The notes beneath the pieces are model-generated. The model did not search any database. It saw nothing but the letters and a program-made list of their open reading frames with translations, and had not been told where the DNA came from. Source: Prochloron didemni P4-Papua_New_Guinea (lineage in GTDB: Bacteria > Cyanobacteriota > Cyanobacteriia > Cyanobacteriales > Prochloraceae). Taken from it: a DNA stretch of 62,600 nt. Positions 50,052 through 59,397 of this stretch are shown here, one piece after another. The stretch spans positions 1 to 62,600 of the forward strand of contig JH610983.1 of assembly GCA_000252485.1 (NCBI GenBank), given 5' to 3'. Each line of letters starts with the position of its first letter. The stretch's first letter is position 1. The translations under genes and the position numbers were made by a program.

Positions 50052-50963
50052 CTATCCTTCTACGGGAATTTCTTGCAGCAATCGCTCCACAATTCTCTTT
50101 CCTTGGCGACCTCCTGCTGGAATTATGCGGTGGGAAAGAACTGATGTTGCTACAAATTTAACATCATCGGGAATAGCATAGTCTCTCTGTTCTAAGAAAG
50201 CCAATGCTTGGGTTGCTCGCTGCAATGCTACGGTTCCCCTAGGACTCACTCCTAAAGTGATTTCTTCGTCGCTACGAGACGCTCTCACTAAGTTAAGCAT
50301 GTATTGCTGCAATGACTCGTTCACTTTTACTTCAGTAGCAAGACGCTGTAATTCCTCCACGTCAGCAAGGGAAATACAGGGAGATAGTGAGTCCACGCTA
50401 ATTTTATCTTGCTGTCGTTGCAGCATCATCAGTTCTTCTGCTTCAGTGGGATAACCCAAACTAAGAGAGAGGGTAAAGCGATCCATTTGCGCTTCTGGTA
50501 AAGGAAACGTGCCTTGATACTCGATGGGATTTTGGGTAGCAATGACAAAAAAGGGTTTCGGTACTTGTCGGGATTCCCCATCTATGGTTACTTGTTGTTC
50601 TTCCATCACTTCCAGCAAGGCAGATTGGGTTCTAGGAGTTGCTCGATTGATTTCGTCGGCTAGGAGTACGTTAGCAAAAGCTGGACCAGGAATGTATTCA
50701 AACTCTCTGGTGCTGGGATTCCAAATATTGGTTCCGGTAATATCCGTGGGTAAAAGGTCCGGGGTGCATTGAATACGCTGGAACTTCCCATCAATGGAGC
50801 GAGCTAGGGATTTAGCTAGGAGAGTTTTTCCTACCCCTGGTACGTCTTCTAAGAGAGCGTGTCCTCCGCTCAATAGCGCTACCATCACTAAACGAATGGC
50901 ATCGGCTTTCCCAACAATGGTGCGATTGAGGTTTTCTTTTAGGGCGGAGATTCTGTCTTGCAT
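50052..50963 (-). CDS. MoxR family AAA+ ATPase
   Basis: A 303-residue AAA+ ATPase of the MoxR/RavA class, thought to assist maturation of metal- or vWA-containing partner complexes. Walker A is DVPGVGKTLLAKSLA, Walker B VLLADEINRATPRTQSALLE, sensor 1 FFVIATQNPIEYQGTFPLPE, and the C-terminal lid has SPRGTVALQRATQALAFL. I chose ATG 50963; the frame continues three codons to a TTG. No vWA or DUF58 gene is adjacent, unlike in many MoxR operons. Confidence 0.93.
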   Translation of the reverse strand: MQDRISALKENLNRTIVGKADAIRLVMVALLSGGHALLEDVPGVGKTLLAKSLARSIDGKFQRIQCTPDLLPTDITGTNIWNPSTREFEYIPGPAFANVLLADEINRATPRTQSALLEVMEEQQVTIDGESRQVPKPFFVIATQNPIEYQGTFPLPEAQMDRFTLSLSLGYPTEAEELMMLQRQQDKISVDSLSPCISLADVEELQRLATEVKVNESLQQYMLNLVRASRSDEEITLGVSPRGTVALQRATQALAFLEQRDYAIPDDVKFVATSVLSHRIIPAGGRQGKRIVERLLQEIPVEG

Positions 50964-51034
50964 GGAAATCAATTATAGCAGTTGATAGTTAATAGTTGAT
51001 AGTTGATAGTTGATAATCAACTATCATCATTAAT

Positions 51035-52090
51035 TTATTCTATTGCTTTATTTTGAGATTTTATAAGTTCTCTAGCCAGATCGCAATCTTGGGTAATTTG
51101 AGCTTTGAGAGCTTCTAGGGAGGAAAATTTTTGTTCAGAGCGCAGAAATTGTTCTAAGCTAACAGTAATGGTTTGACCGTATAAATTTCCAGACCAATCT
51201 AACAAGTGAACTTCTACAGTTGTAGTTTTGCCATCAACTGTAGGACGACAACCTATATTCATAACTCCCCAAGTAGGTTGACTCAAGGAGACAGTATTGC
51301 TGACGTTATCTTCACTCTGGGTAGCAACCGTAACTCTGACCCAGTAAACTCCTAGTCCAGGCAAAAATTTATCAGCTGGTAATTGAAGATTAGCAGTAGG
51401 AAACCCTATTGTCCTGCCCAACCTAGCTCCTTCTACTACAGTTCCAGTTAAACTATAGGCACGTCCTAGAAGTTGATTTGCTAATTTCACTTCACCTCTT
51501 TCTAAAGCAGTACGAATGGCAGAACTGCTAATGCGCAAATTTTGCTCTGAATTAACACTAGTTTCTAGAGATGTCATAAAAACTTCTACATTAAATTGAG
51601 CGGCGATCGCCTTTAAATCTTCAGCTGTTCCTGATCGCTGATAACCGAAGCGGAAATCTTCTCCCACGCTAATTAAAGATACTTCTAACTGTTCTACTAG
51701 TATTTTTTTTACAAATTCTTCGGGACTTAATTGAGCTAAGAAACGGTCAAAAGGTAAAAGAACTAGTTGCTGGATACCCAATTTTTCTAACTGTTGAATT
51801 TTTTCCCATAAGGTAGTTAGCAGTTGGATTTGTTCTCCTGTAAAAAACTCCCGAGGATGGGGATTGAATGTAACGAGAGTTGCGTGGGTATTGGTTGCTT
51901 TCTTCTTTTCTCCCAAGTCAAGAGATTCGCCAACATTAATGGGAGGATTGCAGTGCTGTAAAATAGGTTTAAGTACTTGTAGATGTCCCCTATGGATGCC
52001 GTCAAAATTGCCTAGGGCAATAGCATTTGGCTTTAATACTTTGGCCATGGATGATGTTACCCATACACGGTTTTCCCAATAACTTGGCAA
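51035..52090 (-). CDS. ribF: Bifunctional riboflavin kinase / FAD synthetase
   Basis: Makes FMN and FAD from riboflavin. The N-terminal adenylyltransferase has ALGNFDGIHRGHLQVL and ISSSAIRTALERGEV; the C-terminal kinase has GRTIGFPTANLQLPADKFLP, GVMNIGCRPTVDGKTTTVEV and HLLDWSGNLYG. It is slightly longer (351 residues) than most members because of an insert at about residues 50-65 (INVGESLDLGEKKKATN). Confidence 0.94.
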   Translation of the reverse strand: MPSYWENRVWVTSSMAKVLKPNAIALGNFDGIHRGHLQVLKPILQHCNPPINVGESLDLGEKKKATNTHATLVTFNPHPREFFTGEQIQLLTTLWEKIQQLEKLGIQQLVLLPFDRFLAQLSPEEFVKKILVEQLEVSLISVGEDFRFGYQRSGTAEDLKAIAAQFNVEVFMTSLETSVNSEQNLRISSSAIRTALERGEVKLANQLLGRAYSLTGTVVEGARLGRTIGFPTANLQLPADKFLPGLGVYWVRVTVATQSEDNVSNTVSLSQPTWGVMNIGCRPTVDGKTTTVEVHLLDWSGNLYGQTITVSLEQFLRSEQKFSSLEALKAQITQDCDLARELIKSQNKAIE

Positions 52091-52175
52091 GAGCTACCTC
52101 CAAAACTATTTTACTAGGTTGCTCTTTGCTAGCAACTGTATCATAGCTAAATTTAGCTTTATTCTTTATATTCTT

Positions 52176-53045
52176 TTATTCTTTTGTTGTCGTGGATGGG
52201 ATTAAATCTATGGATTCCCCTTCGCGAGCTAGAATTGTTCCAGGTAATTCTGCTGCTGCTTGTTCCCCAATGCGATCTAGAAAATCGTCGTCATGTAAAG
52301 GCTCGTGATGGAAAATAACCAGCTTTTTTACTTCTGCTGCTTTCGCTAATTTTACCGCTTCTTGCCAGGTAGAATGTCCCCAACCCACTTTGCTAGATTT
52401 GGCATCGTAGTATTCTTCATCTGTATAAGTACAATCAATAATGGCTATATCTGCTTGATAAGCTAGGCGAAAAACATTTTCATCTAGTCCATCGGGCAAG
52501 TGTTCTGTATCTGTAATATAAGCTGCTGTTTTTCCTCTCCAATTTACTCTGTAACCTACTGCTTCTCCAGGATGATTCAGCTTGGCGTTTTCAATAATTA
52601 TATCTCCTAGAACTAATTTTTCTCCTATTTCCAAATCGTTAAATTGCAGATCTGCCTGCATTATTTGTAAGGGAACGGGAAAATTAGGATGGAGCATTTG
52701 GTCGTTAAGACGCTGTTTAATTGTTGCTCCATTGGGGGTAACAGAACCGTAGATTTTAAAAGTATTTCCTTTGATGAAGGCAGGAACGAAAAAGGGAAAG
52801 CCTTGAATATGATCCCAGTGGGAATGACTGAAAAATATGTGAGCTTTTACTGGCATTTTACCCAGTAGGGACTGACCGAGAACCCGCAAGCCAGTACCGC
52901 CATCAAAAATAAGCCTTTCCCCACCTACTTCCATGTCTACACAGGGGGTATTACCGCCGTAACGGACCGTTGAAGCTCCAGGACAGGGGATACTTCCTCT
53001 AACCCCCCAAAAGTTAATTTTAAATTGATTTTTCATGGTAGACAT
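52176..53045 (-). CDS. MBL-fold metallo-hydrolase
   Basis: A 289-residue metallo-beta-lactamase-fold protein: start FKINFWGVRGSIPCPGAST, the metal motif FFSHSHWDHIQGFPFF (H-x-H-x-D-H), then YITDTEH, IIDCTYTD and FHHEPLHDDDFLD. This subgroup (WGVRGSIP start) covers phosphodiesterase-like enzymes; in proteobacteria some act on cyclic nucleotides or RNA. Substrate here unknown. Confidence 0.88.
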   Translation of the reverse strand: MSTMKNQFKINFWGVRGSIPCPGASTVRYGGNTPCVDMEVGGERLIFDGGTGLRVLGQSLLGKMPVKAHIFFSHSHWDHIQGFPFFVPAFIKGNTFKIYGSVTPNGATIKQRLNDQMLHPNFPVPLQIMQADLQFNDLEIGEKLVLGDIIIENAKLNHPGEAVGYRVNWRGKTAAYITDTEHLPDGLDENVFRLAYQADIAIIDCTYTDEEYYDAKSSKVGWGHSTWQEAVKLAKAAEVKKLVIFHHEPLHDDDFLDRIGEQAAAELPGTILAREGESIDLIPSTTTKE

Positions 53046-53170
53046 AGGTATTTTTAATCAATTATCAATTATTAGTTATCAATGAATACTTGTATTTTAA
53101 CTTAGTAGATTTTGGCAATATTCTTCTTTTGTACAATTTCAAAATATTTTTGACAAATATTTTTAGTTAG

Positions 53171-53809
53171 TCAACGTCCCAGATCGTGCATAGCGGCGAT
53201 CGCTGCCACACATTTTGCGGTTACAGCTTCTAAGTCATGGCGTTTGCTGGAGTCCGGCGGCGCGATCGCATCCCCTATCCTTATTGTTACCGGTACGGAG
53301 CTGGGCAATTTTGACCCGCTCTTAAAAATTTTCTCCGTTCCCCACAAACTCACTGGAACTAAGGGGGCTTTTGCTTTGGCTGCGATCGCTGCTGCTCCCA
53401 ATTTTGGATTGGTAATGCCACCGTCAGGGGTGCGAGTTCCTCCTAAAAATATACCTGTTGCCCAGCCTTCTTTTAAAGCTTTCAGGGCTGCTTTAATGGC
53501 GCTAAGGTCTGCTATTTGCCGCTTTACCGGATAAGCACCATATAATTTCATCCATTGCTTTAATACGGGAATGCGAAATAATTCTTCTTTGGCCATAAAT
53601 GCAACGGGACGACCCACACTGCAGGAAACCAGAGGAGGATCTAAGTTGCTGGCATGATTGCTTGTTACTACTATGGGGCCTTGAGTCGGTACTTTTTCCG
53701 CTCCATAGATCCGACCGCGAAAATATACTCCCAACATGGGCGCTACTACAGACCACTTTAAGTAGTGATACATTACTAAGCTAGAAACAGGTTCTCGATT
53801 TTTTGTCAT
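53171..53809 (-). CDS. plsC: 1-acyl-sn-glycerol-3-phosphate acyltransferase
   Basis: Adds the second acyl chain to lysophosphatidate to form phosphatidate. The catalytic motif is VVTSNHASNLDPPLV (N-H-x4-D); the substrate-binding motifs YPVKR and FLGGTRTPDGG (the FPEGTRS position) follow, then LVPVSLWGTEKIF. I start it at MTKNREPVSS (53809). The frame upstream to 53926 is a translated TTGTTGGTTG array (QPTTNNKQ repeats) and is probably not expressed as part of the enzyme. It follows fabD, fabH and plsX on the same strand. Confidence 0.92.
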   Translation of the reverse strand: MTKNREPVSSLVMYHYLKWSVVAPMLGVYFRGRIYGAEKVPTQGPIVVTSNHASNLDPPLVSCSVGRPVAFMAKEELFRIPVLKQWMKLYGAYPVKRQIADLSAIKAALKALKEGWATGIFLGGTRTPDGGITNPKLGAAAIAAKAKAPLVPVSLWGTEKIFKSGSKLPSSVPVTIRIGDAIAPPDSSKRHDLEAVTAKCVAAIAAMHDLGR

Positions 53810-54020
53810 TTGTTGTTTGTTGTTGGTTGTTTGTTGTTTGTTGTTGGTTGTTGGTTGTTTGTTGTTTGTTGTTGGTTGTTGGTTGTTGGTTGTTGGTTGT
53901 TTATGAATTTTTGCTACTGTTTTCAATCATAGTATTCATTCAATCATAGTTTGTTGTTTGTTGTTTGTTATTTATGAATTTTTGCTGCTGTTTTCAATCA
54001 TAGTATTCATTCAATCATAG
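53810..54020. repeat. TTGTTGGTTG array plus duplicated CTATGATTG unit
   Basis: An STRR array (53810-53901) followed by two copies of TTATGAATTTTTGCT, GCTGTTTTCAATCATAG and TATTCATTCAATCATAG. Reverse complement of the composite at 6563-6713 and 35960-36035. It separates fabD from plsC and could affect their co-transcription. Confidence 0.85.
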
Positions 54021-54044
54021 TTTTTTTGTTGGTTGTTGGTTAGT

Positions 54045-54923
54045 CTATTGGATATCTTCGTATTTGCTTATATTACTTATTGTGATGCTCCGGCAAGTTC
54101 TTTTTAGCAATCCTGCCAAAACTTTGCCTGGTCCTACTTCTACTACTGCTTCAATGTCTTCTTCTGGCAGTTTTAGCATTATTTCTCGCCACCTTACCGT
54201 TCCCGTCATTTGCTGAATCAATCTTTTTTTTAGCTCCTTTCCCTTTGTCTCAGGGTTAGGTTTAACATTAGAGAGTAATGGTATTTTTGCATCATTAAAA
54301 TTAACCGACTCCAATACCGTTTTAAATTTTGCTGCTGCTGTTGCCATTAATGGGGAATGGAATGCACCGGAAACATTCAAAGTGACTTTCTTTTTTGCTT
54401 TTATCTCAGCCAGTACTGCGTCTACCCCATTCGGCGTTCCAGAAATAACGACTTGTGCCTCACTATTGTCATTTGCTAACACTGCATCTGCAGTTTTGTC
54501 AAGACTTACTGCTAATTCTTCTCGGTCAAATTTCATTAAAGCTGCCATTTTTCCCCCTGCAGCTGCGTCCATTAATTCGGCACGACGCTTCACCAGATTC
54601 AGTCCGGTTTCAAAATCGAATACTCCAGCAGCATAAAGTGCGGTGTATTCCCCCAAACTGTGACCTGCCACTAGGTTTGGCATACCTATCTTGTCTATCA
54701 ACAAGTCCGCCAGAATGGATTCAATAGTATAAAGACAAGGCTGGGTATAGAGAGTGCGGGATAATATTTCTTCTTCTCCCTGGCAAATATCCAACACTGA
54801 CCAGCCTAAAATTTTATTTGCTAGTTCTAGTTTACCTCTAGCTGCCGGGATGTCTTGCAAATCCACTCCCATTCCCACCGCTTGCGAACCTTGTCCGGGA
54901 AATACCCATGCTGTTTTGGTCAT
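54045..54923 (-). CDS. fabD: Malonyl-CoA:ACP transacylase
   Basis: Loads malonyl groups on acyl carrier protein for fatty acid synthesis. Landmarks: FPGQGSQAVGMG at the start, the nucleophile elbow VAGHSLGEYTALYAAG, and the catalytic His in VSGAFHSPLMATAA. Its start is ten bases from the fabH stop, so they are co-transcribed. Length (292) is normal. Confidence 0.96.
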   Translation of the reverse strand: MTKTAWVFPGQGSQAVGMGVDLQDIPAARGKLELANKILGWSVLDICQGEEEILSRTLYTQPCLYTIESILADLLIDKIGMPNLVAGHSLGEYTALYAAGVFDFETGLNLVKRRAELMDAAAGGKMAALMKFDREELAVSLDKTADAVLANDNSEAQVVISGTPNGVDAVLAEIKAKKKVTLNVSGAFHSPLMATAAAKFKTVLESVNFNDAKIPLLSNVKPNPETKGKELKKRLIQQMTGTVRWREIMLKLPEEDIEAVVEVGPGKVLAGLLKRTCRSITISNISKYEDIQ

Positions 54924-54933
54924 TAATTTAATC

Positions 54934-55932
54934 TTAACCCCATTGAAAAATTGCTGCTCCCCAAGTTAGTCCAGCTCCAAAGCCGGAACTGGCGATGGTG
55001 TCTCCTGGTTTAATTTTACCCTGTCCCACGGCCTCATCTAGCGCGAGGGGAATGGAAGCTGCGGAAGTATTGCCATAGTTTGCCACATTGCTAATTACTT
55101 TTTCTGGGGGAATACCCAAACGCTGGGCTACAGCATCGATAATGCGTTGATTGGCTTGATGTAAAATAAGCCAGTCTACTTGCTCCACGGAAATATTAGC
55201 TCGAAATAGGGCTTTTTCGAGCACTTCGGGAACTTTTTCTAAGGCAAAGCGGTATACTTCTCTACCGTTCATTTTAATAGGCTGATAAATGCCTTTGGCG
55301 ATCGCTACCTCATTGGTTAGGGTTTCCGACTCGGGGCAATAGATCGCATTGAGACAAGCATTTTGGCTGCCATCGCTGCACATTTCAAATCCTAACAGGC
55401 TATCCTTTGCTTCTGTTCCGGAGACTACTACTGCTCCAGCACCATCTCCAAATAAGACGCAAGTAGTGCGATCCGACCAATCTACCCAACGGGATAAAAT
55501 ATCGGCTCCAACAAGCAAGACATTTTGATAGACTCCCGTGCGAATGAATTGAGAGGCTGTCACCAAACCGAAGACAAAGCCAGAACAAGCTGCTGTGAGG
55601 TCAAAAGCTACTGCTCGAGTTGCTCCCAGTTGGTGTTGAATTTTGCTCCCACTGCCAAAGAGATCGTCTGGAGTTGAAGTGGCTAGAATAATGAGGTCGA
55701 TTTGTTCTGGGGTGATTCCCGCCATGGAAATAGCCTTTTTTCCTGCTTCCGTAGCTAGTTCGCTCAGAGATTGAGATGGCTTGGCAATTTGCCTTTGTTG
55801 GATACCCGTGCGGGAACTAATCCATTCATCTGAAGTCTCTACTATGTGAGTGAGGTCTTGGTTTGTCAGAACCTGTTTTGGTTTGGCCGAACCGCTTCCA
55901 GTAATGGCAATGCCTCTATGCTTACCTTTCAA
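54934..55932 (-). CDS. fabH: 3-oxoacyl-ACP synthase III
   Basis: Initiates fatty acid synthesis by condensing acetyl-CoA with malonyl-ACP. The catalytic triad is visible: Cys in FDLTAACSGFVFGL, His in LILHQANQRIIDAVAQR and Asn in NVANYGNTSAASIPLAL. I choose a TTG start at 55932 (then KGKHRGIAITGSG) because GGGAG precedes it by seven bases; the frame is open to 55983. It sits between plsX and fabD. Confidence 0.95.
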   Translation of the reverse strand: MKGKHRGIAITGSGSAKPKQVLTNQDLTHIVETSDEWISSRTGIQQRQIAKPSQSLSELATEAGKKAISMAGITPEQIDLIILATSTPDDLFGSGSKIQHQLGATRAVAFDLTAACSGFVFGLVTASQFIRTGVYQNVLLVGADILSRWVDWSDRTTCVLFGDGAGAVVVSGTEAKDSLLGFEMCSDGSQNACLNAIYCPESETLTNEVAIAKGIYQPIKMNGREVYRFALEKVPEVLEKALFRANISVEQVDWLILHQANQRIIDAVAQRLGIPPEKVISNVANYGNTSAASIPLALDEAVGQGKIKPGDTIASSGFGAGLTWGAAIFQWG

Positions 55933-55993
55933 GATTTTTCTCCCTTTCTCCGACGAAATCCATCGACAATGAGTAATTATCAATAAATAATAT

Positions 55994-56021
55994 TGTAGGG
56001 GCGCACAGCCGTGCGCCCCAT
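55994..56021. repeat. Hairpin GTAGGGGCGCAC / GTGCGCCCC in plsX-fabH gap
   Basis: A strong inverted repeat of the same family as at 8919 and 20738, in the 114-base gap between plsX and fabH. It could attenuate transcription between the two genes. Confidence 0.55.
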
Positions 56022-56046
56022 GGCAAATATATTATTGATCAATTTA

Positions 56047-57102
56047 CTATTGTGCAATTGCTTCTGCGGAACTGTTATTCTTTGACTCGCCTTTTTCTTG
56101 AGGATTGATTTTAATCCGTTGCAATACTTGATTGTCGATCGCTTCTTTAGCAAGGCGAATGGCACTATAAATTGAAGGCGCTTGAGAACTACCGTGACCG
56201 ATGATGCAAACCCCCGCAACTCCCAATAACAATGCTCCTCCATGTTCCGCGTGGTCTATACGCTCTTTAATCCTCTGTAAATTCGGTTTTAATAAGGCGG
56301 TTCCTAGTTTGCCTTGTATTCCTTTCGGTAATTCTTCCTTCAAAGTTTGCAGCATAACTGAGCCAATGGCTTCGGTAAACTTCAAGACTATATTACCTAT
56401 AAAACCATCGCAAACAATTACATCAAAGTCTCCAGAAAGAATATCTCTCCCTTCTGCATTGCCCAGAAAGGGGATTTCCTCATTTGCCGATAGTAGTTCG
56501 TGGGTTCGCACCGCTAAGTCGTTGCCTTTGGATGGTTCTTCCCCAATATTCAGCAGTCCCACCTTCGGTTCTGCCACACCGAGGGCATATTGGCTGTAAA
56601 TTGTCCCCATGAGAGCAAACTGCTCTAAATATTTGGGACGACAGTCAACATTAGCTCCTACATCTAGGATAATAGCCGATTTTCCTGGTTTCAAGGTGGG
56701 GAAAATTGCTCCAATAGCGGGGCGATCAACACCTTTAAGCCGACCCAGACGGAGGGAAGCTGCTGCCATTGTCGCTCCGGAATGTCCCGCTGAAACTACT
56801 GCATCGGCTCGTTGGGACTTGACTAAATCCATGGCCACGTTAATAGATGCCTTGGGTTTGCGACGAATACCAGTGATTGGCTCTTCGTGCATGGTAATAA
56901 CCCCTTCGGAACCCACTATTTCTAGGGAAGAGCTAGAGGTGGCGTGTTTTTTGAGAGCAGATTCAACTTTAGGGGTATCTCCCACCAGCAGAATCTCTAC
57001 GTTCATTTCTTCGGAGGCTTTGATAGCTCCAGCTACGATTTCATCGGGAGCGTGGTCTCCCCCCATAGCGTCTATGGCAATCCTTGCGCGAGTCGATCCC
57101 AT
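56047..57102 (-). CDS. plsX: Phosphate acyltransferase PlsX
   Basis: Converts acyl-ACP to acyl-phosphate at the entry to phospholipid synthesis. Landmarks: RIAIDAMGGDHAPDEIVAGA near the start, ADAVVSAGHSGATMAAASLR, ILDVGANVDCRP and HGGALLLGVAGVCIIGHGSS. Full length (351 with a short extra C-terminus KINPQEKGESKNNSSAEA). It heads the plsX-fabH-fabD-plsC cluster, so acyl initiation and glycerolipid assembly are linked. Confidence 0.96.
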   Translation of the reverse strand: MGSTRARIAIDAMGGDHAPDEIVAGAIKASEEMNVEILLVGDTPKVESALKKHATSSSSLEIVGSEGVITMHEEPITGIRRKPKASINVAMDLVKSQRADAVVSAGHSGATMAAASLRLGRLKGVDRPAIGAIFPTLKPGKSAIILDVGANVDCRPKYLEQFALMGTIYSQYALGVAEPKVGLLNIGEEPSKGNDLAVRTHELLSANEEIPFLGNAEGRDILSGDFDVIVCDGFIGNIVLKFTEAIGSVMLQTLKEELPKGIQGKLGTALLKPNLQRIKERIDHAEHGGALLLGVAGVCIIGHGSSQAPSIYSAIRLAKEAIDNQVLQRIKINPQEKGESKNNSSAEAIAQ

Positions 57103-57145
57103 TTGTAGAAGTAATATATACCTCTAAGATTCTAGCAGAATGGGG

Positions 57146-57228
57146 GTTTGTTGGTTGTTTTTGGTTATTTGTTTTTGGTTGTTTGTTTTTGGTTGTTTGT
57201 TTTTGGTTGTTTGTTTTTGGTTGTTTGT
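57146..57228. repeat. TTTTTGGTTGTTTG tandem array
   Basis: Five to six tandem copies of a 14-base GGTTGTTTGTTTTT unit upstream of plsX. Related to the other ACAACAA/ACAACCA arrays but with a doubled period. It occupies the plsX promoter region. Confidence 0.85.
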
Positions 57229-57301
57229 AGGACTTGCTGGTTGACAAATCAATCAAAATGTGTATGGAGTCGAAAAAACAGAGGGTGCTGCGATCGCTCT
57301 C

Positions 57302-57634
57302 TTATAGGAATAAACCTAAGACGCAGCAAGTTATTAGAGATTGGAGCGATACGAGCGTCAACAAACGCTCTAATTTTTTATATACTTCATCATCGTTACG
57401 TTTTCCCACTAAAATTACTTCTACTAAATCTTCTTCTGGTTTAAACCAATAAACTATCCTATACTCGCCGCTATCTACCCGATAATAATCGGCATATCCT
57501 TTCAACTGTTTGCTATCAGGAGGTAAAGGGTCAATATTAAGAGATAAGGTTTTTTTGGCAATTTGAGCGGCAATTTTTGGTTGTAAGCCTTTGAGGAAAT
57601 CTAAAACTGTTTCCAGACCATCAAGTTTAGCCAT
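57302..57634 (-). CDS. RelE/ParE-type toxin
   Basis: A 110-residue toxin-like protein: FLKGLQPKIAAQIAKKTLSL, SKQLKGYADYYRVDSGEYRI and VYWFKPEEDLVEVILVGKRN then DDEVYKKL. RelE enzymes cut mRNA on the ribosome. The start overlaps the antitoxin stop by eight bases, the usual coupled arrangement. The family normally ends near VYKKLERL; here a hydrophobic tail of about 18 residues (TLVSLQSLITCCVLGLFL) follows, probably from a changed stop codon. Confidence 0.85.
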   Translation of the reverse strand: MAKLDGLETVLDFLKGLQPKIAAQIAKKTLSLNIDPLPPDSKQLKGYADYYRVDSGEYRIVYWFKPEEDLVEVILVGKRNDDEVYKKLERLLTLVSLQSLITCCVLGLFL

Positions 57635-57890
57635 TGGCTAATTTTTCTAAAGTAGCTGTAAATTCTTTGCTTCCTATCATTGAAGATTGAGTTAGGGCGG
57701 TTTCTGCTGCTTTACCCCAGTTTAAATCTTCTAATTCTTCCAATCTGGTAATCAGTTGTTCGTAAGTAGATGCTGAGAGAATGACATGGCTGGGTCGTTT
57801 TTGCTTGGTTACCAGCACTGGTTCAACTGTTGCTTGCTCGAACACTTCCACCTGCTGGTTGCGAATTTGTGTCAGAGTATAGCTTTTCAT
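57627..57890 (-). CDS. Phd/YefM-type antitoxin
   Basis: An 87-residue antitoxin with the Phd/YefM N-terminal DNA-binding region (YTLTQIRNQQVEVFEQATVE, PVLVTKQKRPSHVILSASTY) and a C-terminal toxin-binding helix (QSSMIGSKEFTATLEKLANG). First gene of a two-gene operon with the RelE toxin; likely autoregulates it from the gap at 57891-58020. Confidence 0.85.
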   Translation of the reverse strand: MKSYTLTQIRNQQVEVFEQATVEPVLVTKQKRPSHVILSASTYEQLITRLEELEDLNWGKAAETALTQSSMIGSKEFTATLEKLANG

Positions 57891-58020
57891 ATTCTTCGGC
57901 TCTTAACTATAATGTACATTATAGCAAAAATGTATATTTTTTGGCTCTTCTGGTCCATCGCGAAGCGGACCTATTCGAGATCCCTCTTCATCATCTAGAA
58001 TAAGCAAAAAATTTAGGAAG

Positions 58021-59313
58021 TTGATGATGCTGGAATTACTTAGCTCCCAGTTTCTCGCTCTTTTGCTTCAAGTGGGAGGAGCAAAACAAGAACAACTCGA
58101 TCCGGTTCGTCCATTATCTTGGCAAGAAGCAGAAATATTTAATTTGCCTTTGTCCCCCGATCGCAAGGTAGAAGCTATTGTCCAAGAATACATTCAAGCT
58201 TTGGCGGCAAAGGGTATTGATGGTAAAGGTCAGAAGGTTTGGATTCAATCCGATTGGACTACCTTAGCTAATTATGAAGGTACTGTGGCCGCTTCTGCTG
58301 CTTCTTTAACTAAAATTGCTACTACTCTGGCGGTGTTATCAAAATGGGGACCAGATTATCGTTTTGTTACTGAAATATATGCGGTAGGTTCAGTTGAAGA
58401 TGGTGTGTTGAAGGGAGATTTGGCCATCGCCGGTACAGGAGACCCTTTGTTTGTTTGGGAAGAGGCGATCGCTCTTGGGAATGCTCTCAATAAGTTGGGT
58501 ATTCGTCAGGTTACGGGCAATTTATTAATTACGGGCAATTTTGCCATGAATTTTAAGTCAGATGGCGCTATTGCTGGAAACCTTTTGAAACAAGGACTTA
58601 ATAACCGTCTTTGGACTTTTGCCCCTGTCAGTCAGCATAGCAAGATGCCAGAAGGTACGCCCAAACCAGAAGTGGTTATTGCAGGAGCTGTGAAAGTTAC
58701 AGCTAAACTGCCGGAAAATGCTAAGTTACTTTTGCGCCACCAGTCCATGACTTTGACCGAAATCCTCAAACAGATGAATATTTATAGCAATAATAAGATG
58801 GCGGAAATGCTGGCGCAAACTGTAGGTGGGGGGAAAGTAGTGGCTAAAATAGCAGCAGAAGCAGCGAAAGTACCTGCATCTGAAATTCAGTTGATTAACG
58901 GTTCTGGATTGGGTTTAGCTAATAAAGTTTCTCCTAGAGCTGCTTCTGCTATGTTAATGGCTATAGAAAGGGAATTGCAGTCTCAGGCCGTGAGGGTGAC
59001 GGATTTATTTCCTGTAGCTGGGAGGGACAGTCACGGAACTATGGAAAATCGCCAGATACCCAAAGGTACCACCGTAAAAACCGGTACTTTGAATCAAGTA
59101 AGTGCTTTAGCTGGGGTGATTCCCACAGAAGAAAGAGGTTTGGTTTGGTTTGCTATTGTTAATAGCGGCTATCAAATTGGTATTTTTCGTCGAGAACAGG
59201 ATCGATTTTTGCAGCGTCTTGCCCAACATTGGCAGTTGACACCTTTAACTTCATCTCCTAGTAGTAGCGATTATCTGGGAAATCCCAATCGCAATCAAAT
59301 AATCCATAATTGA
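58021..59313 (+). CDS. S13-type D-alanyl-D-alanine carboxypeptidase (PBP4-like)
   Basis: Penicillin-binding peptidoglycan hydrolase. Active-site motifs: S-x-x-K in AASAASLTKIATTLAVLSKW, S-x-N in IYSNNKMAEMLAQ and K-T-G in TTVKTGTLNQVSALAGVIP. Between them, GDLAIAGTGDPLFVWEEA is the typical S13 segment. At 430 residues it lacks much of the domain II/III insert of E. coli PBP4. There is only a weak N-terminal hydrophobic stretch (LLSSQFLALLLQVGG), so export is likely but not certain. Confidence 0.88.
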   Translation: MMMLELLSSQFLALLLQVGGAKQEQLDPVRPLSWQEAEIFNLPLSPDRKVEAIVQEYIQALAAKGIDGKGQKVWIQSDWTTLANYEGTVAASAASLTKIATTLAVLSKWGPDYRFVTEIYAVGSVEDGVLKGDLAIAGTGDPLFVWEEAIALGNALNKLGIRQVTGNLLITGNFAMNFKSDGAIAGNLLKQGLNNRLWTFAPVSQHSKMPEGTPKPEVVIAGAVKVTAKLPENAKLLLRHQSMTLTEILKQMNIYSNNKMAEMLAQTVGGGKVVAKIAAEAAKVPASEIQLINGSGLGLANKVSPRAASAMLMAIERELQSQAVRVTDLFPVAGRDSHGTMENRQIPKGTTVKTGTLNQVSALAGVIPTEERGLVWFAIVNSGYQIGIFRREQDRFLQRLAQHWQLTPLTSSPSSSDYLGNPNRNQIIHN

Positions 59314-59397
59314 TAAGCAATCATATTGCTTCTAATTATTTAACTAATTTTATTGATTAATTAGAAGTTAAAGGTTGACAAAAGATTATTTGATAAG

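Noticed and set aside
53810-53926. N-terminal extension of PlsC with QPTTNNKQ repeats
   Set aside because: Translated STRR array; the conserved protein begins at MTKNREP.
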